Of a DNA stretch of 64,000 bases, positions 17,898 to 26,346 are shown piece by piece. The translations under genes were made by a program, and so were the position numbers. Position 1 is the first letter of the stretch. Every line of letters begins with the position of its first letter. Under the pieces are notes generated by a model, which saw only the letters and a program-made list of their open reading frames with translations, was not told where the DNA came from and ran no database searches. The stretch spans positions 1 to 64,000 of the forward strand of contig NZ_JACGZW010000018.1 of assembly GCF_014145675.1 (NCBI RefSeq), in the 5' to 3' direction. This DNA comes from Amycolatopsis dendrobii (GTDB lineage Bacteria; Actinomycetota; Actinomycetes; Mycobacteriales; Pseudonocardiaceae).

Positions 17898-17997
17898 CTT
17901 CCTCGTCTGTGCACCTGATTCGGGGGCGGGTGGGCGACGAAAGCCTATCGACCCCGCTGTCCGAACCGGACCCGCCCGCCCACGACCCGCCGGAACG

Positions 17998-18528
17998 TCA
18001 GCCGGATTTCGGCAGTTCGACGACCGGCGCGGCGAATTCCGCCGCCTCCTCGGCCTCCCGGACGGCCTGGCATTTGGGCCGCAGCCCGGCCAGGATCGCC
18101 TCGGAAATCTCGCCGAGCTGGCGCACCTGCTCGGCGCTCAGCTGGTCGAACAGCGTCTCCCGGACCGCCTCCACGTGCCCGGGCGCGGCCTCCTTCAAAG
18201 CGGCGAACCCGGCCTCGGTGAGCACCGCCCACGACCCGCGCTTGTCCGTGGGGCACGACTCGCGCTGGACCCAGCCCTTGGCCTCCAGCCGCGCGACCGC
18301 GTGCGACAGCCGGCTGCGCGACGAACCGCGCACCGACGCGAGCTCGCTCATCCGCAGCCGCCGCCCGTCCGCCTCGGACAGCGCGACGAGCACCTCGTAG
18401 TACGTGTGCGGCATGCCCGACTCGTGCTGCAGCTGTCCTTCGAGGTGGGCCTGCAGCAGCGAGCTGGCCTGGGCGTAGGCGCGCCAGACCCGCTGCTCGT
18501 CGTCGGTCAGCCAGCGTGGTTCGGACAT
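17998..18528 (-). CDS. MarR-family regulator inserted in the phosphatidylinositol-mannoside gene block
   Basis: About 176 aa. Winged helix in the middle: LRMSELASVRGSSRSRLSHAVARLEAKGWVQRE with the recognition helix, then a CPTDKRGSWAVLTEAG wing (the conserved D-x-R). Flanking helices form the MarR dimer. The ATG at 18528 is chosen; a TTG ten codons upstream (18558) is possible but would begin inside a palindrome. The gene sits between the HIT gene and pgsA, where mycobacteria have no regulator. Targets unknown; self-control through the palindrome at 18547-18558 is likely. Confidence 0.85.
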   Translation of the reverse strand: MSEPRWLTDDEQRVWRAYAQASSLLQAHLEGQLQHESGMPHTYYEVLVALSEADGRRLRMSELASVRGSSRSRLSHAVARLEAKGWVQRESCPTDKRGSWAVLTEAGFAALKEAAPGHVEAVRETLFDQLSAEQVRQLGEISEAILAGLRPKCQAVREAEEAAEFAAPVVELPKSG

Positions 18529-18546
18529 ATCGTCATCATACGCTGG

Positions 18547-18558
18547 TTGAGCACTCAA
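18547..18558. promoter_or_regulatory. TTGAG-CA-CTCAA palindrome, probable MarR operator
   Basis: Perfect 5-bp arms with a 2-base centre, directly upstream of the MarR gene. The size and TTGA/TCAA arms are typical of MarR-family operators. Confidence 0.5.
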
Positions 18559-18578
18559 TTACCGCTGCGCGACGGGCC

Positions 18579-19121
18579 TCACCACGCGCCCGCGAGCAGG
18601 TCGCGGGTCTCGCCGAGCAGCTGCGGCAGCACCTTCGTGTGCCCGATCACCGGCATGAAGTTCGCGTCGCCGCCCCAGCGCGGCACCAGGTGCTGGTGCA
18701 GGTGCGCGGCGATGCCCGCCCCGGCGATCACGCCCTGGTTCATCCCGATGTTGAACCCGTGCGCCGCCGAGACCGCCCGGATCACGCCCATCGCGTGCTG
18801 GGTGAACTCGGCCAGCTCGCGCGTCTCCTCGGGCGTGAGGTCCGGGTAGTCCGCGACGTGCCGGTACGGGACCACCATCAGGTGACCCGGGTTGTACGGG
18901 TACAGGTTCAGCACCGCGAACACGGTCTCGCCGCGGGCGACGATCAGCGCGCGCTTGTCGTCGCCGAGACCGGGCAGGCGGCAGAACGGGCAGCCGTCGG
19001 ACTCCTCGCCCTCGGGCTTGTCCTGGCCCCGGATGTAGGCCATCCGGTGCGGGGTCCACAGCCGCTGCAGCGCGTCCGGGACCCCGACCCCGTCCTGTTC
19101 GACGAGTTCCGGCTCGGTCAC
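18579..19121 (-). CDS. HIT-family hydrolase/phosphorylase (Rv2613c-type)
   Basis: 180 aa. The C-terminal HIT motif is HLHQHLVPRW, preceded by NIGMNQGVIAGAGIAAH. The N terminus has a C-x-x-C pair in GCPFCR which, with downstream His residues, may bind zinc. The mycobacterial counterpart next to thrS and pgsA is a diadenosine tetraphosphate phosphorylase, and that activity is the best guess here. The GTG start overlaps the thrS stop by four bases (GTGA), so the two are coupled. Confidence 0.85.
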   Translation of the reverse strand: MTEPELVEQDGVGVPDALQRLWTPHRMAYIRGQDKPEGEESDGCPFCRLPGLGDDKRALIVARGETVFAVLNLYPYNPGHLMVVPYRHVADYPDLTPEETRELAEFTQHAMGVIRAVSAAHGFNIGMNQGVIAGAGIAAHLHQHLVPRWGGDANFMPVIGHTKVLPQLLGETRDLLAGAW

Positions 19122-21145
19122 TTCAGGATCTTCTCCACGGCCTCGGCCGACGGCGACGCGTTCTCCCGGCGGGCGACCCACTCGGCGATCGCCTCGACCG
19201 CCTGGTCCACCGGGACGCCGTTGATCTGGCCGCCGTCGCGGAACCGGAACGACACCGCGCCCGCCTCCGCGTCCTTCGCGCCGGCCAGCAGCAGGAACGG
19301 CACCTTCTGCGTGGTGTGCGTGCGGATCTTCTTCTGCATCCGGTCGTCGCTCGCGTCGACCTCGACGCGGATCCCCTTGGCGCGCAACGCCTTCTCCACG
19401 TCGCGCAGGTACTCGACCTGGTCGGCGGTGATCGGGATGGCGACCGTCTGCACCGGCGACAGCCACGCCGGGAACGCGCCCGCGTAGTGCTCGGTCAGCA
19501 CGCCGAAGAACCGCTCGATCGAGCCGAACAGCGCGCGGTGGATCATGATCGGCCGCTGACGGCTGCCGTCGGAGGCGGTGTACTCGAGGCCGAAGCGCTT
19601 GTTCTGGTTGAAGTCCAGCTGGATGGTCGACATCTGCCAGGTGCGGCCGATGGCGTCCTTCGCCTGCACCGAGATCTTCGGGCCGTAGAAGGCCGCGCCG
19701 CCCGGGTCCGGGACCAGTTCGAGGCCGGAGTCGACGGCGGCCTGGCGCAGCGTCTCGGTGGCCTCCTCCCACTCCCAGTCCTCGCCGATGAACTTGTCCG
19801 AGTCCCCTCGCGTGGACAGTTCGAGGTAGAAGTCGGACAGGCCGTAGTCGGCCAGCAGGTCCAGCACGAACTTGAGCAGCGACCGCAGCTCGGACGGCAT
19901 CTGCTCCTTGGTGCAGTAGATGTGCGAATCGTCCATCGTCAGGCCGCGCACGCGGGTGAGGCCGTGCACGACGCCGGACTTCTCGTAGCGGTAGACGGTG
20001 CCGAACTCGAACAGCCGCAGCGGCAGTTCGCGGTAGGACCGCCCGCGCGAGCGGAAGATCAGGTTGTGCATCGGGCAGTTCATGGCCTTGAGGTAGTAGT
20101 CCTCTTCCTCGAACTGCACCGGCGGGAACATGGTGTCCGCGTAGTACGGCAGGTGCCCGGAGGTGTGGAACAGGTCGCCCTTGGAGATGTGCGGCGTGTT
20201 CACGAACTCGTAGCCGGCTTCCTCGTGCCTGCGGCGCGAGTAGTTCTCCAGCTCGCGGCGGATGATGCCGCCCTTCGGGTGGAACACCGGCAGCCCGGAG
20301 CCGATCTCCTCGGGGAAGGAGAACAGGTCCAGCTCCGCGCCGAGCTTGCGGTGGTCGCGCCGCTCGGCCTCGGCGAGGCGCTCGAGGTGGGCGTCCTGCG
20401 CCTCGGCCGATTCCCACGCGGTGCCGTAGATCCGTTGCAGCTGCGGGTTTTTCTCGTTGCCGCGCCAGTACGCGGCGGCCACCCGGGTGAGCTTGAAGGC
20501 CGGGATGAACTTGGTGGTGGGCACGTGCGGGCCGCGGCAGAGGTCGCTCCACACGCGTTCCTTGGTGCGCGGGTCGAGGTTGTCGTAGATGGTCAGCTCT
20601 CCGCCGCCCACCTCCATCACCTCAGTGGTGTCCACATCGGACTTGATGTCGACCAGCTCAAGCTTGAACGGCTCGTCCTTCAGCTCTTCCTTGGCCTCGT
20701 CCGTCGAAGCGAAGACGCGGCGCGAGAACTGCTGCGCGCCCTTGACGATCTGCTTCATCCGCTTCTCGAGCTTCTGCAGATCCTCGGGCGTGAACGGCTT
20801 TTCGACCGCGAAGTCGTAGTAGAAGCCGTCGCGCACCGGCGGGCCGATGCCGAGTTTGGCGTCCGGGAATTCCTGCTGCACGGCCTGGGCGAGCACGTGC
20901 GCGGCGGAGTGCCGGATCACGCTGCGGCCGTCCTCGGTGTTCGCGGCGACCGCTTCCACCTGCGCCTCGGCTTCCGGGGCCCACGCGAGGTCGCGCAGTT
21001 TCCCGTCGGCGTCGCGGACGACGACGATCGTGTCCGGGCCCTTGGTGGGCAGCCCGGCTTCGCGCACCGCGGCGCCCGCCGTAGTGCCCGCCGGCACCAC
21101 CACGCGCGGGGCGGGTACGGCGGCAGCTGACGACGGTTGGGACAC
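19118..21145 (-). CDS. thrS: Threonyl-tRNA synthetase
   Basis: 675 aa class II synthetase. It has an N-terminal TGS domain (residues 15-75), then the editing domain with RHSAAHVLAQAV (the HxxxH zinc/editing motif). The catalytic core follows with motif 2 (RGLTMDDSHIYCT), the zinc-binding NCPMHNLIF, and motif 3 ahead of HRALFGSIERFFGVL. A C-terminal anticodon-binding domain follows. Full length. Heads the operon with HIT, MarR, pgsA, PatA and pimA. I see no T-box-like leader in the short upstream gap. Confidence 0.95.
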   Translation of the reverse strand: MSQPSSAAAVPAPRVVVPAGTTAGAAVREAGLPTKGPDTIVVVRDADGKLRDLAWAPEAEAQVEAVAANTEDGRSVIRHSAAHVLAQAVQQEFPDAKLGIGPPVRDGFYYDFAVEKPFTPEDLQKLEKRMKQIVKGAQQFSRRVFASTDEAKEELKDEPFKLELVDIKSDVDTTEVMEVGGGELTIYDNLDPRTKERVWSDLCRGPHVPTTKFIPAFKLTRVAAAYWRGNEKNPQLQRIYGTAWESAEAQDAHLERLAEAERRDHRKLGAELDLFSFPEEIGSGLPVFHPKGGIIRRELENYSRRRHEEAGYEFVNTPHISKGDLFHTSGHLPYYADTMFPPVQFEEEDYYLKAMNCPMHNLIFRSRGRSYRELPLRLFEFGTVYRYEKSGVVHGLTRVRGLTMDDSHIYCTKEQMPSELRSLLKFVLDLLADYGLSDFYLELSTRGDSDKFIGEDWEWEEATETLRQAAVDSGLELVPDPGGAAFYGPKISVQAKDAIGRTWQMSTIQLDFNQNKRFGLEYTASDGSRQRPIMIHRALFGSIERFFGVLTEHYAGAFPAWLSPVQTVAIPITADQVEYLRDVEKALRAKGIRVEVDASDDRMQKKIRTHTTQKVPFLLLAGAKDAEAGAVSFRFRDGGQINGVPVDQAVEAIAEWVARRENASPSAEAVEKILK

Positions 21146-21235
21146 GATCGGACTCCTTTGCAGATGTGACTGAAACGGCTTCCGCTGATGCTAGCCGTCG
21201 GCGGGTTCGCCGATTCGACCGCCGTCACCCGCGGA

Positions 21236-21277
21236 CGCCGAGAGGCCGCCCCGGGCGTGCGGGGCGGCCTCTCGGCG
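21236..21277. terminator. Strong terminator between the nitroreductase and thrS
   Basis: Perfect 18-bp stem beginning CGCCGAGAGGCC with a 6-base loop, 12 bases after the nitroreductase stop. It would insulate thrS from readthrough. Confidence 0.85.
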
Positions 21278-21289
21278 ATGCGGGAAGGG

Positions 21290-21901
21290 TCAGAGCGTCT
21301 CGACGACCTGCTCGAAGTCGAGCCGCGGCAGGCGGTCGAACCACGGGTTCTCGCCCGGCTTGCCGACGTTCACCGCGACGAGCGAACGCCAGTTGTTGCC
21401 GGAGAAGAACTCCTTGTCCACGCCCGCGGCGTCGAAACCGGTCATCGGGCCCGCGGCCAGTCCGGCGGCGCGCACGCCGATGATGAAGTAGCCGACCTGC
21501 AGCAGCGAGTTCAGCTTGGAGAACTCGACGCGGCCGGCCTCGTCGGCGAAGTTGTCCTTCACGCCGGGGTTGTGCGGGAAGGTCTGCGGGATGTTCTCGT
21601 GGAAGTCGACGTCCGCGGCGAGGATGACGGTCAGCGGCGCCGCCTCGGTCTTGGCGCGGTTGCCCTCGGCCAGGTGCGGCAGGAGGCGCTGCTTCGCCTC
21701 GTCGCTGCGGATCACCAGCGCACGCAGCGGCTGGGTGTTCATCGAGGTCGGGGCCCACTTGACGAGGTCGTAGATCGCGCGGACCTGCTCGTCGGTCACC
21801 GGCTCGGAGCTGAAGCTGTTGGCCGTGCGCGCCTCGCGGAACAGCAGGTCCTGCACCTCGGCGGGCACCTGCAGCTGCTGGGACTCTGCGAAAGTAGTCA
21901 T
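21290..21901 (-). CDS. RutE-type nitroreductase-family oxidoreductase
   Basis: 203 aa FMN enzyme of the malonic semialdehyde reductase/RutE subgroup. The diagnostic R-T-A-N-S-F motif after residue 20, the KWAPTSMNTQPLRALVI FMN-binding segment, FPHNPGVKDNF and the terminal FDRLPRLDFEQVV all fit. It probably reduces a small aldehyde or quinone with NAD(P)H. No other pyrimidine-degradation (rut) genes lie nearby, so the substrate is open. Confidence 0.85.
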   Translation of the reverse strand: MTTFAESQQLQVPAEVQDLLFREARTANSFSSEPVTDEQVRAIYDLVKWAPTSMNTQPLRALVIRSDEAKQRLLPHLAEGNRAKTEAAPLTVILAADVDFHENIPQTFPHNPGVKDNFADEAGRVEFSKLNSLLQVGYFIIGVRAAGLAAGPMTGFDAAGVDKEFFSGNNWRSLVAVNVGKPGENPWFDRLPRLDFEQVVETL

Positions 21902-22004
21902 CGGTTTCGGCGTTCCTTCCCGTGCTGTCGCCTACGCACGGCACCAACATGGTTGAACGCTTGACTATTTCGCCGATCCCGCCGATGTGACCCAGCGCAC
22001 GGGA

Positions 22005-22037
22005 GCGGCCGCCGGCCGTTTTCGGACCGGCGGCCGC
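22005..22037 (-). terminator. Hairpin terminator after the sugar transferase
   Basis: Perfect 11-bp stem GCGGCCGCCGG/CCGGCGGCCGC with an 11-base loop, 22 bases past the stop on the minus strand. Confidence 0.7.
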
Positions 22038-22058
22038 CGCCGGAAGGATCTTCGCAGG

Positions 22059-23606
22059 TCAGTAGGCGCCCTGCCCGGCGAGGACGGCGCGGAAGGTCTT
22101 CCACAGGATCACCAGGTCCAGCGCCAGCGACCAGTCCTCGACGTAGCGCAGGTCGAGCCGGATGCTCTCGTCCCAGGACAGATCGCTGCGCCCGCTCACC
22201 TGCCACAGCCCGGTCAGCCCGGGTTTGACCAGCAGCCTGCGGCGCGCGGCCGGAGCGTACGTCGCCGTTTCCTCGGGAAGCGGCGGCCGGGGCCCGACCA
22301 GCGACATCCGCCCGGCGACGACGTTGAACAACTGCGGCAGTTCGTCGAGCGAATACCGGCGCAGCAATCCGCCGACCTTCGTGACCCGGGGGTCCTTCTT
22401 CATCTTGAAAAGCGGCCCCGCGCCTTCGTTGGCCTTCTCCAGGTCGTGCCGGATCAAATGCGCGTTCACGACCATGGTGCGGAATTTGAGCATGGTGAAC
22501 GCTTCGCCGTCCTTGCCGATGCGCCGCTGCCGGTAGATCACCGGACCGCGGTCGCCCGCTTTCACCGCCACCGCGATCGCCAGCAGCACCGGGGAGAACA
22601 GCGCCAGCAGCAAGGCCGCGCCGCAGCGGTCGACGACCTCTTTGACGAACCGGCGTCCGCCGGTGAAGGCGGGTGCGGTCACCCGCAGCAGCGGCATGCC
22701 CAGGACCCCGCTGACGTTGAGCCTCGGCCCGGCGACCTCCATCAGCATCGGCGCGACGACCATTTCCGACGAGGTGCCTTCGAGATCCCAGGCGAGCCGT
22801 TGCAGCCGCTCGGGATTCCAGTACTGGTCGGCCGTGATGGCCACGACGCGGTACCCGCCGCGGCGCACGTGCCGGGAAAGCTCCTCGAGCCGCCCGACGA
22901 CCGGCACCCCTTCGATCTCCCCGGTCCCGGTGGACGTGCACACCGCCTCGACGCGCCATCCGACGTGCGCTTCGGTCCTCGTCCGCTTGATCAGGTCCGC
23001 GACCGTTTCCGCACTGCCCGCCGCCATCACCGGCAGCAGGCACAGCCCGCGCCGCCGTCTCCGGTGCAGAATCTGCCGGAGCACGTATCGCTGGGGGAAC
23101 AGCACTAATGCGACAGCCGGCACGACGAAGAACACCCAGGGCTGCACTTCGAGCGCGCCGAACAAGAGCCCGCCGAACGCGACCAGGACCGCCGCGGTGA
23201 TCAGCGCCCGGCCGAGCGTGCGGTACTCCTCGGGGCCCTCGCCCAGCACCCGCGCGCTCCAGGCCCGGCTGACCGGAAGGGCGCAGAGGATCGCGAACGC
23301 GGTGCCGAACGCGTGCATGTCGTGCGGCGCGAGCCGGTCGATGACGAACGCGCTGATCGCGATCACCGCGCAGGCGGCGACGAGATCCGACGCGATCACC
23401 GTCCTGCGGTAGCGCTTCTCCCACTCCGCGGCGTGCGTTTTCGGCGGATCGCCCTCCGCCGGGCAGACCGTGGCGGGGTCGAGCCGGTCGCCGGCGGCGC
23501 GGGCGGGCGCCGCCGCCACGTCGACCGGCGGTGCGGGGACCGCTCTCAGGTCGACCCTCGGCAGCGCGACGCCGTCCGCGGGCCATGGCCGCACCGGTTC
23601 TTCCAT
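22059..23606 (-). CDS. Exopolysaccharide polyprenyl-phosphate glycosyl-1-phosphate transferase
   Basis: 515 aa WbaP/WcaJ-type membrane enzyme. It adds the first sugar phosphate to undecaprenyl phosphate for capsule or exopolysaccharide. About four N-terminal transmembrane helices (residues 35-150) precede a CoA-binding-like fold, a re-entrant helix, and the C-terminal catalytic PF02397 domain: KAGDRGPVIYRQRRIGKDG, FKMKKDPRVTKVGGLLRRYSLDELPQ and a SLVGPRPPLPEE motif. The ATG at 23606 follows a GGGAGG site. No other polysaccharide genes are adjacent, so it may be an orphan initiator. Confidence 0.9.
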   Translation of the reverse strand: MEEPVRPWPADGVALPRVDLRAVPAPPVDVAAAPARAAGDRLDPATVCPAEGDPPKTHAAEWEKRYRRTVIASDLVAACAVIAISAFVIDRLAPHDMHAFGTAFAILCALPVSRAWSARVLGEGPEEYRTLGRALITAAVLVAFGGLLFGALEVQPWVFFVVPAVALVLFPQRYVLRQILHRRRRRGLCLLPVMAAGSAETVADLIKRTRTEAHVGWRVEAVCTSTGTGEIEGVPVVGRLEELSRHVRRGGYRVVAITADQYWNPERLQRLAWDLEGTSSEMVVAPMLMEVAGPRLNVSGVLGMPLLRVTAPAFTGGRRFVKEVVDRCGAALLLALFSPVLLAIAVAVKAGDRGPVIYRQRRIGKDGEAFTMLKFRTMVVNAHLIRHDLEKANEGAGPLFKMKKDPRVTKVGGLLRRYSLDELPQLFNVVAGRMSLVGPRPPLPEETATYAPAARRRLLVKPGLTGLWQVSGRSDLSWDESIRLDLRYVEDWSLALDLVILWKTFRAVLAGQGAY

Positions 23607-23673
23607 CAGTCCTCCCGCGCTACGCAAGCTCCCCGGACCTGATTCGCCACCGGCACGCTGAGTCAGAACCGAC

Positions 23674-23690
23674 GATCACGATCAGTGATC
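23674..23690. promoter_or_regulatory. GATCAC-N5-GTGATC inverted repeat upstream of the sugar transferase
   Basis: Perfect 6-bp arms, 68 bases upstream of the start codon. Possible operator. The arm sequence is the reverse arrangement of a Crp half-site, so the cognate factor cannot be named. Confidence 0.35.
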
Positions 23691-24214
23691 ACGGGGCGGT
23701 CCGGCTCCACATCGCCGAAGGTGTGACACTCGCCAAGGTATCGGGTGGTCAGCGAGCGGTGTTACAGAGATTTTCCAGCCACGGCCTGCACGTCTTTCCC
23801 GTCAGGAAGCACCGGGAAGATAACGGGAATGTCACGATGGGTCACGCTGACCTGGCAACAGAAATTACCCGCAGTAGTCAAGTTTCCCACTACCTACACC
23901 GAACGGCCCAGCGGGCCCGCAGCCGAATCAGCTCCCCCGCACGGGTCAGCGCGCGTGCCCGCGCCCGCCCCAACCGCCGTTCGGGCAGAAGCTCTCCGCC
24001 GACTCGCCGATTTCCCTTGCCCGCAGCGCACTCCGCGCCGGAATGCGCAGGACCTCCCGGTTTGCGACCGTTCGGGTGGTCTGAACCATTCGTGGGCGCC
24101 CTCCGCCGCCGGGCCCGGGCCCCGGTCGCGCGTTTTTTCCGGACTGACGCCGTGTTCTCGCCGCGATCAAGTCCACACTGGACACCCCGATGGCGCCGGG
24201 CGCGTGCCGCGCGG

Positions 24215-24550
24215 CTTGCCCTCGGCATCGGAACGCGGCGCCAGCTCGCCGCGCAGCCGCCGATTCCCGGAACGGCGCCGATGCCCCGCTTCAGCAGGCC
24301 GTCACGTTGAACGCGACTTGCCCTCAGAATCGAAGTGCGCCCCCAGCTCAGCACGCAACCGCCGGCCCCCGGTACCGCGCCGAGCACGGGCTTGCCCTTC
24401 GAGATCAGGATGCGCCGCCAGTCCGGCACACCGCCGTCGATGTTCCGGTTCAGGCGGTCGGCGGTGCGGGGGCCGTCGCATTAAGCGCAGTCACCACCGC
24501 TTCCTCTTCGAACTCGAAGTGCGCCTCCAGCTCCCCGGCAAGCCGCTCCA
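24215..24550 (-). repeat. Degenerate repeats of the hemerythrin gene 3' end
   Basis: A segment of about 45-50 bases recurs with starts near 24215, 24317 and 24391. It resembles the coding sequence near 24500 that encodes the last helix of the adjacent gene. On the minus strand the copies read RRLRGELAPRSDAEGK, RRLRAELGAHFDSEGK and RRCAGLAAHPDLEGQ, against the gene's ERLAGELEAHFEFEEE. The spacing is uneven (102, 74 and 109 bases). These look like decayed partial duplications, not genes. The remainder of 23607-24449 has no supported gene. Confidence 0.5.
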
Positions 24551-25331
24551 GCTCGGCGCGCAGCCGCGCAGGGTCGGATTCCCCCGGGACGAAGCCGTCG
24601 ACCAGTTCGCGGATCGAGTCCTGCAGCCCGGCCGCCACCTGGTGCTGCCCGGCGAGTCGCGCGATCACCGGCGCGAGCGCGGGGAACTGCTCGGCCAGCG
24701 ACGGGAACACCGCCGAGTCCTCGCCGACGTGATGCCTGCGCAGCGCGGTGCAGAAGCCGAGGCAGCGGGTCCGCATCTCCTGAGCCAAATCCGGTTCCGG
24801 CCGCACGATCGCGGCCGTGCGGCCCTCGGCCAATGCGTCCGCCTGTTCCCGCAGCGCCCGCAACTCGGCGCGAAACCATCGGTGCACTTCGACAAGCCAG
24901 TCGCCCATGCCTTTCACGCGCGAGTCGATGCGATGCAGCACGACCACCGGAATCGCCCGGGTCGTCTTCGCCTGGTAATCGCCGTAACCCGGAGCTTCCG
25001 CGACCGCCTTGGCGAAAAGCTTCTCGTACGCTGGCCCCTGCGGAATGGCGGCCATCGCCTGGTAGGTGTCGCCGCCGACCTCGACGGTCACCATCGGGTT
25101 CCGCCGGATGTTGCGGTACCAGGCGGGATGGCGGTCCGCCCCGTTCGCCGAGGCGACGACCACCCCGTTTCCGTCGATCTCCAGGTAGCCGAGGAGCACC
25201 TCGCGGCGCAGGCCGGTCCGCGCGCCGGTCGTCGTCAGCACCGCCAGCGGCCAGCCTTCGAACCTGCCGCCGAGCGCGCCGCGGTTCGCCCGGAACTCGG
25301 CGATCAGGCGGGAGTGAAAATCGTTGCTCAC
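24450..25331 (-). CDS. F420-dependent (DDN-like) nitroreductase fused to a hemerythrin domain
   Basis: 293 aa. Residues about 1-135 match deazaflavin (F420)-dependent nitroreductases of the Ddn/Rv3547 family: PLAVLTTTGARTGLRREVLLGYL, then ADRHPAWYRNIRRNPMVTVE, then a Y..K..R.IPVVVL strand. Residues 140-293 form a hemerythrin HHE four-helix bundle with the ligands spread over HRWFRAEL, ALRRHHVGED, AGQHQ and LEAHFEFEEE, suitable for a diiron centre. The GTG start follows an AAAGGA site. The fusion suggests an O2- or NO-responsive F420H2 oxidoreductase. F420 use is supported by the F420-dependent glucose-6-phosphate dehydrogenase at 59495. Confidence 0.85.
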   Translation of the reverse strand: MSNDFHSRLIAEFRANRGALGGRFEGWPLAVLTTTGARTGLRREVLLGYLEIDGNGVVVASANGADRHPAWYRNIRRNPMVTVEVGGDTYQAMAAIPQGPAYEKLFAKAVAEAPGYGDYQAKTTRAIPVVVLHRIDSRVKGMGDWLVEVHRWFRAELRALREQADALAEGRTAAIVRPEPDLAQEMRTRCLGFCTALRRHHVGEDSAVFPSLAEQFPALAPVIARLAGQHQVAAGLQDSIRELVDGFVPGESDPARLRAELERLAGELEAHFEFEEEAVVTALNATAPAPPTA

Positions 25332-26174
25332 ACAATTCCTTTCGGTTTTTCCGGAAAGGAGGAGTCGAGCACGGAAAACGGGCACGAAAAAGATCCCGCA
25401 GGCACAAGGCATGGCGCAGCGATCCGGTCGACGGATCCGCGGAACTGCGAGAGACGGAAAACCCGATCTCCGTGCTGGCTGGTTAGCCGCTACCTCCATG
25501 CGTAGGCCCATACGGGGCGCGGGGCTAAGTTAGCACAAGGCGGAAGCCCGGCAAACAGCCCCCGGGCGGTCCGGGCCAACGGCCGCCGAACAGGAAATGA
25601 ACGCGACGCGTCGGACAAGGTCATCGGCACGCGGCGCAGTGCGTGGGGCCATTCGGCGCGCAGCGTATTCCGCCTGGCGTACTGGCCGGCGCGGAAAGAC
25701 TTCGCGATCGGCGAATGCACGAGCGGCAACGCGTATTCGGGGCCGTTCGGCGCAGCGGCCTGCTCCCCTCGCGCCCTTCCGCCGCGTCGGCGCCATTCGA
25801 GGACCGGATGTGCGGCGGCGCAGCGGAATGGGGCGAGCGCCGGGCAGTTCCCGCGACGCTTGATCTTCTCTCCGCCCGAGACGGCGCGCCTGGCGATTCC
25901 GGCCGATGATTCCGGGCACGAGATCTTCCTGTCCGGACACAAATCGTTGCACCGCACTGAATCCGCCCGCACACTCGGATCGGAAAGGGCGCGCCCGCGC
26001 CGGAGCAAGGACCGATTCGCCCCTTGCCGCACGGGCGGCCCGCCGCTGCGCCCGCACCCGCCGCCTGCTTCGGAAAACCACGAAACCATGAGCGCCAGCA
26101 ACATCAATCAGCGAAATCAGGTCCCGAAAGCCTCTTGCGTTGCGGAAAATCCCGAGCATTGACCCGTAGTCAGC
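25332..26174. other. Gene-poor interval
   Basis: About 840 bases with open frames on both strands but only Arg/Ala-rich translations and no ribosome site, domain or codon signal I trust. The last 200 bases are AT-richer and look like a promoter region for the MFS gene. Confidence 0.5.
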
Positions 26175-26200
26175 TTGCATGGCAATATCTTGCAAGGCAA
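26175..26200. promoter_or_regulatory. Tandem TTGC-N3-GCAA sites upstream of the cluster exporter
   Basis: TTGCATGGCAA (26175-26185) and TTGCAAGGCAA (26190-26200) have identical arms and are separated by four bases, with centres 15 bases apart. They lie about 150 bases upstream of the MFS start. The layout suggests cooperative binding of a regulator to the left border of the gene cluster. Confidence 0.5.
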
Positions 26201-26346
26201 CCATTGGGGGACCATGCGTCAGCATCAATCACTTGACCCGAATGATTCCGCGAGCCCGCGAAGTGCGCTCCGTGCCATGGCGACAACGGCGCCGGTTCGC
26301 ATTCGGCGATCACCGATCCCGGTGACCTGCGAGGTCGCGAGCCACG

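Noticed and set aside
25530..26228. Long minus-strand frame upstream of the MFS gene with a natural-looking first 45 residues
   Set aside because: The likely start lies in the AT-rich promoter area and overlaps the tandem palindromes. The rest is Arg/Ala-rich without domains.
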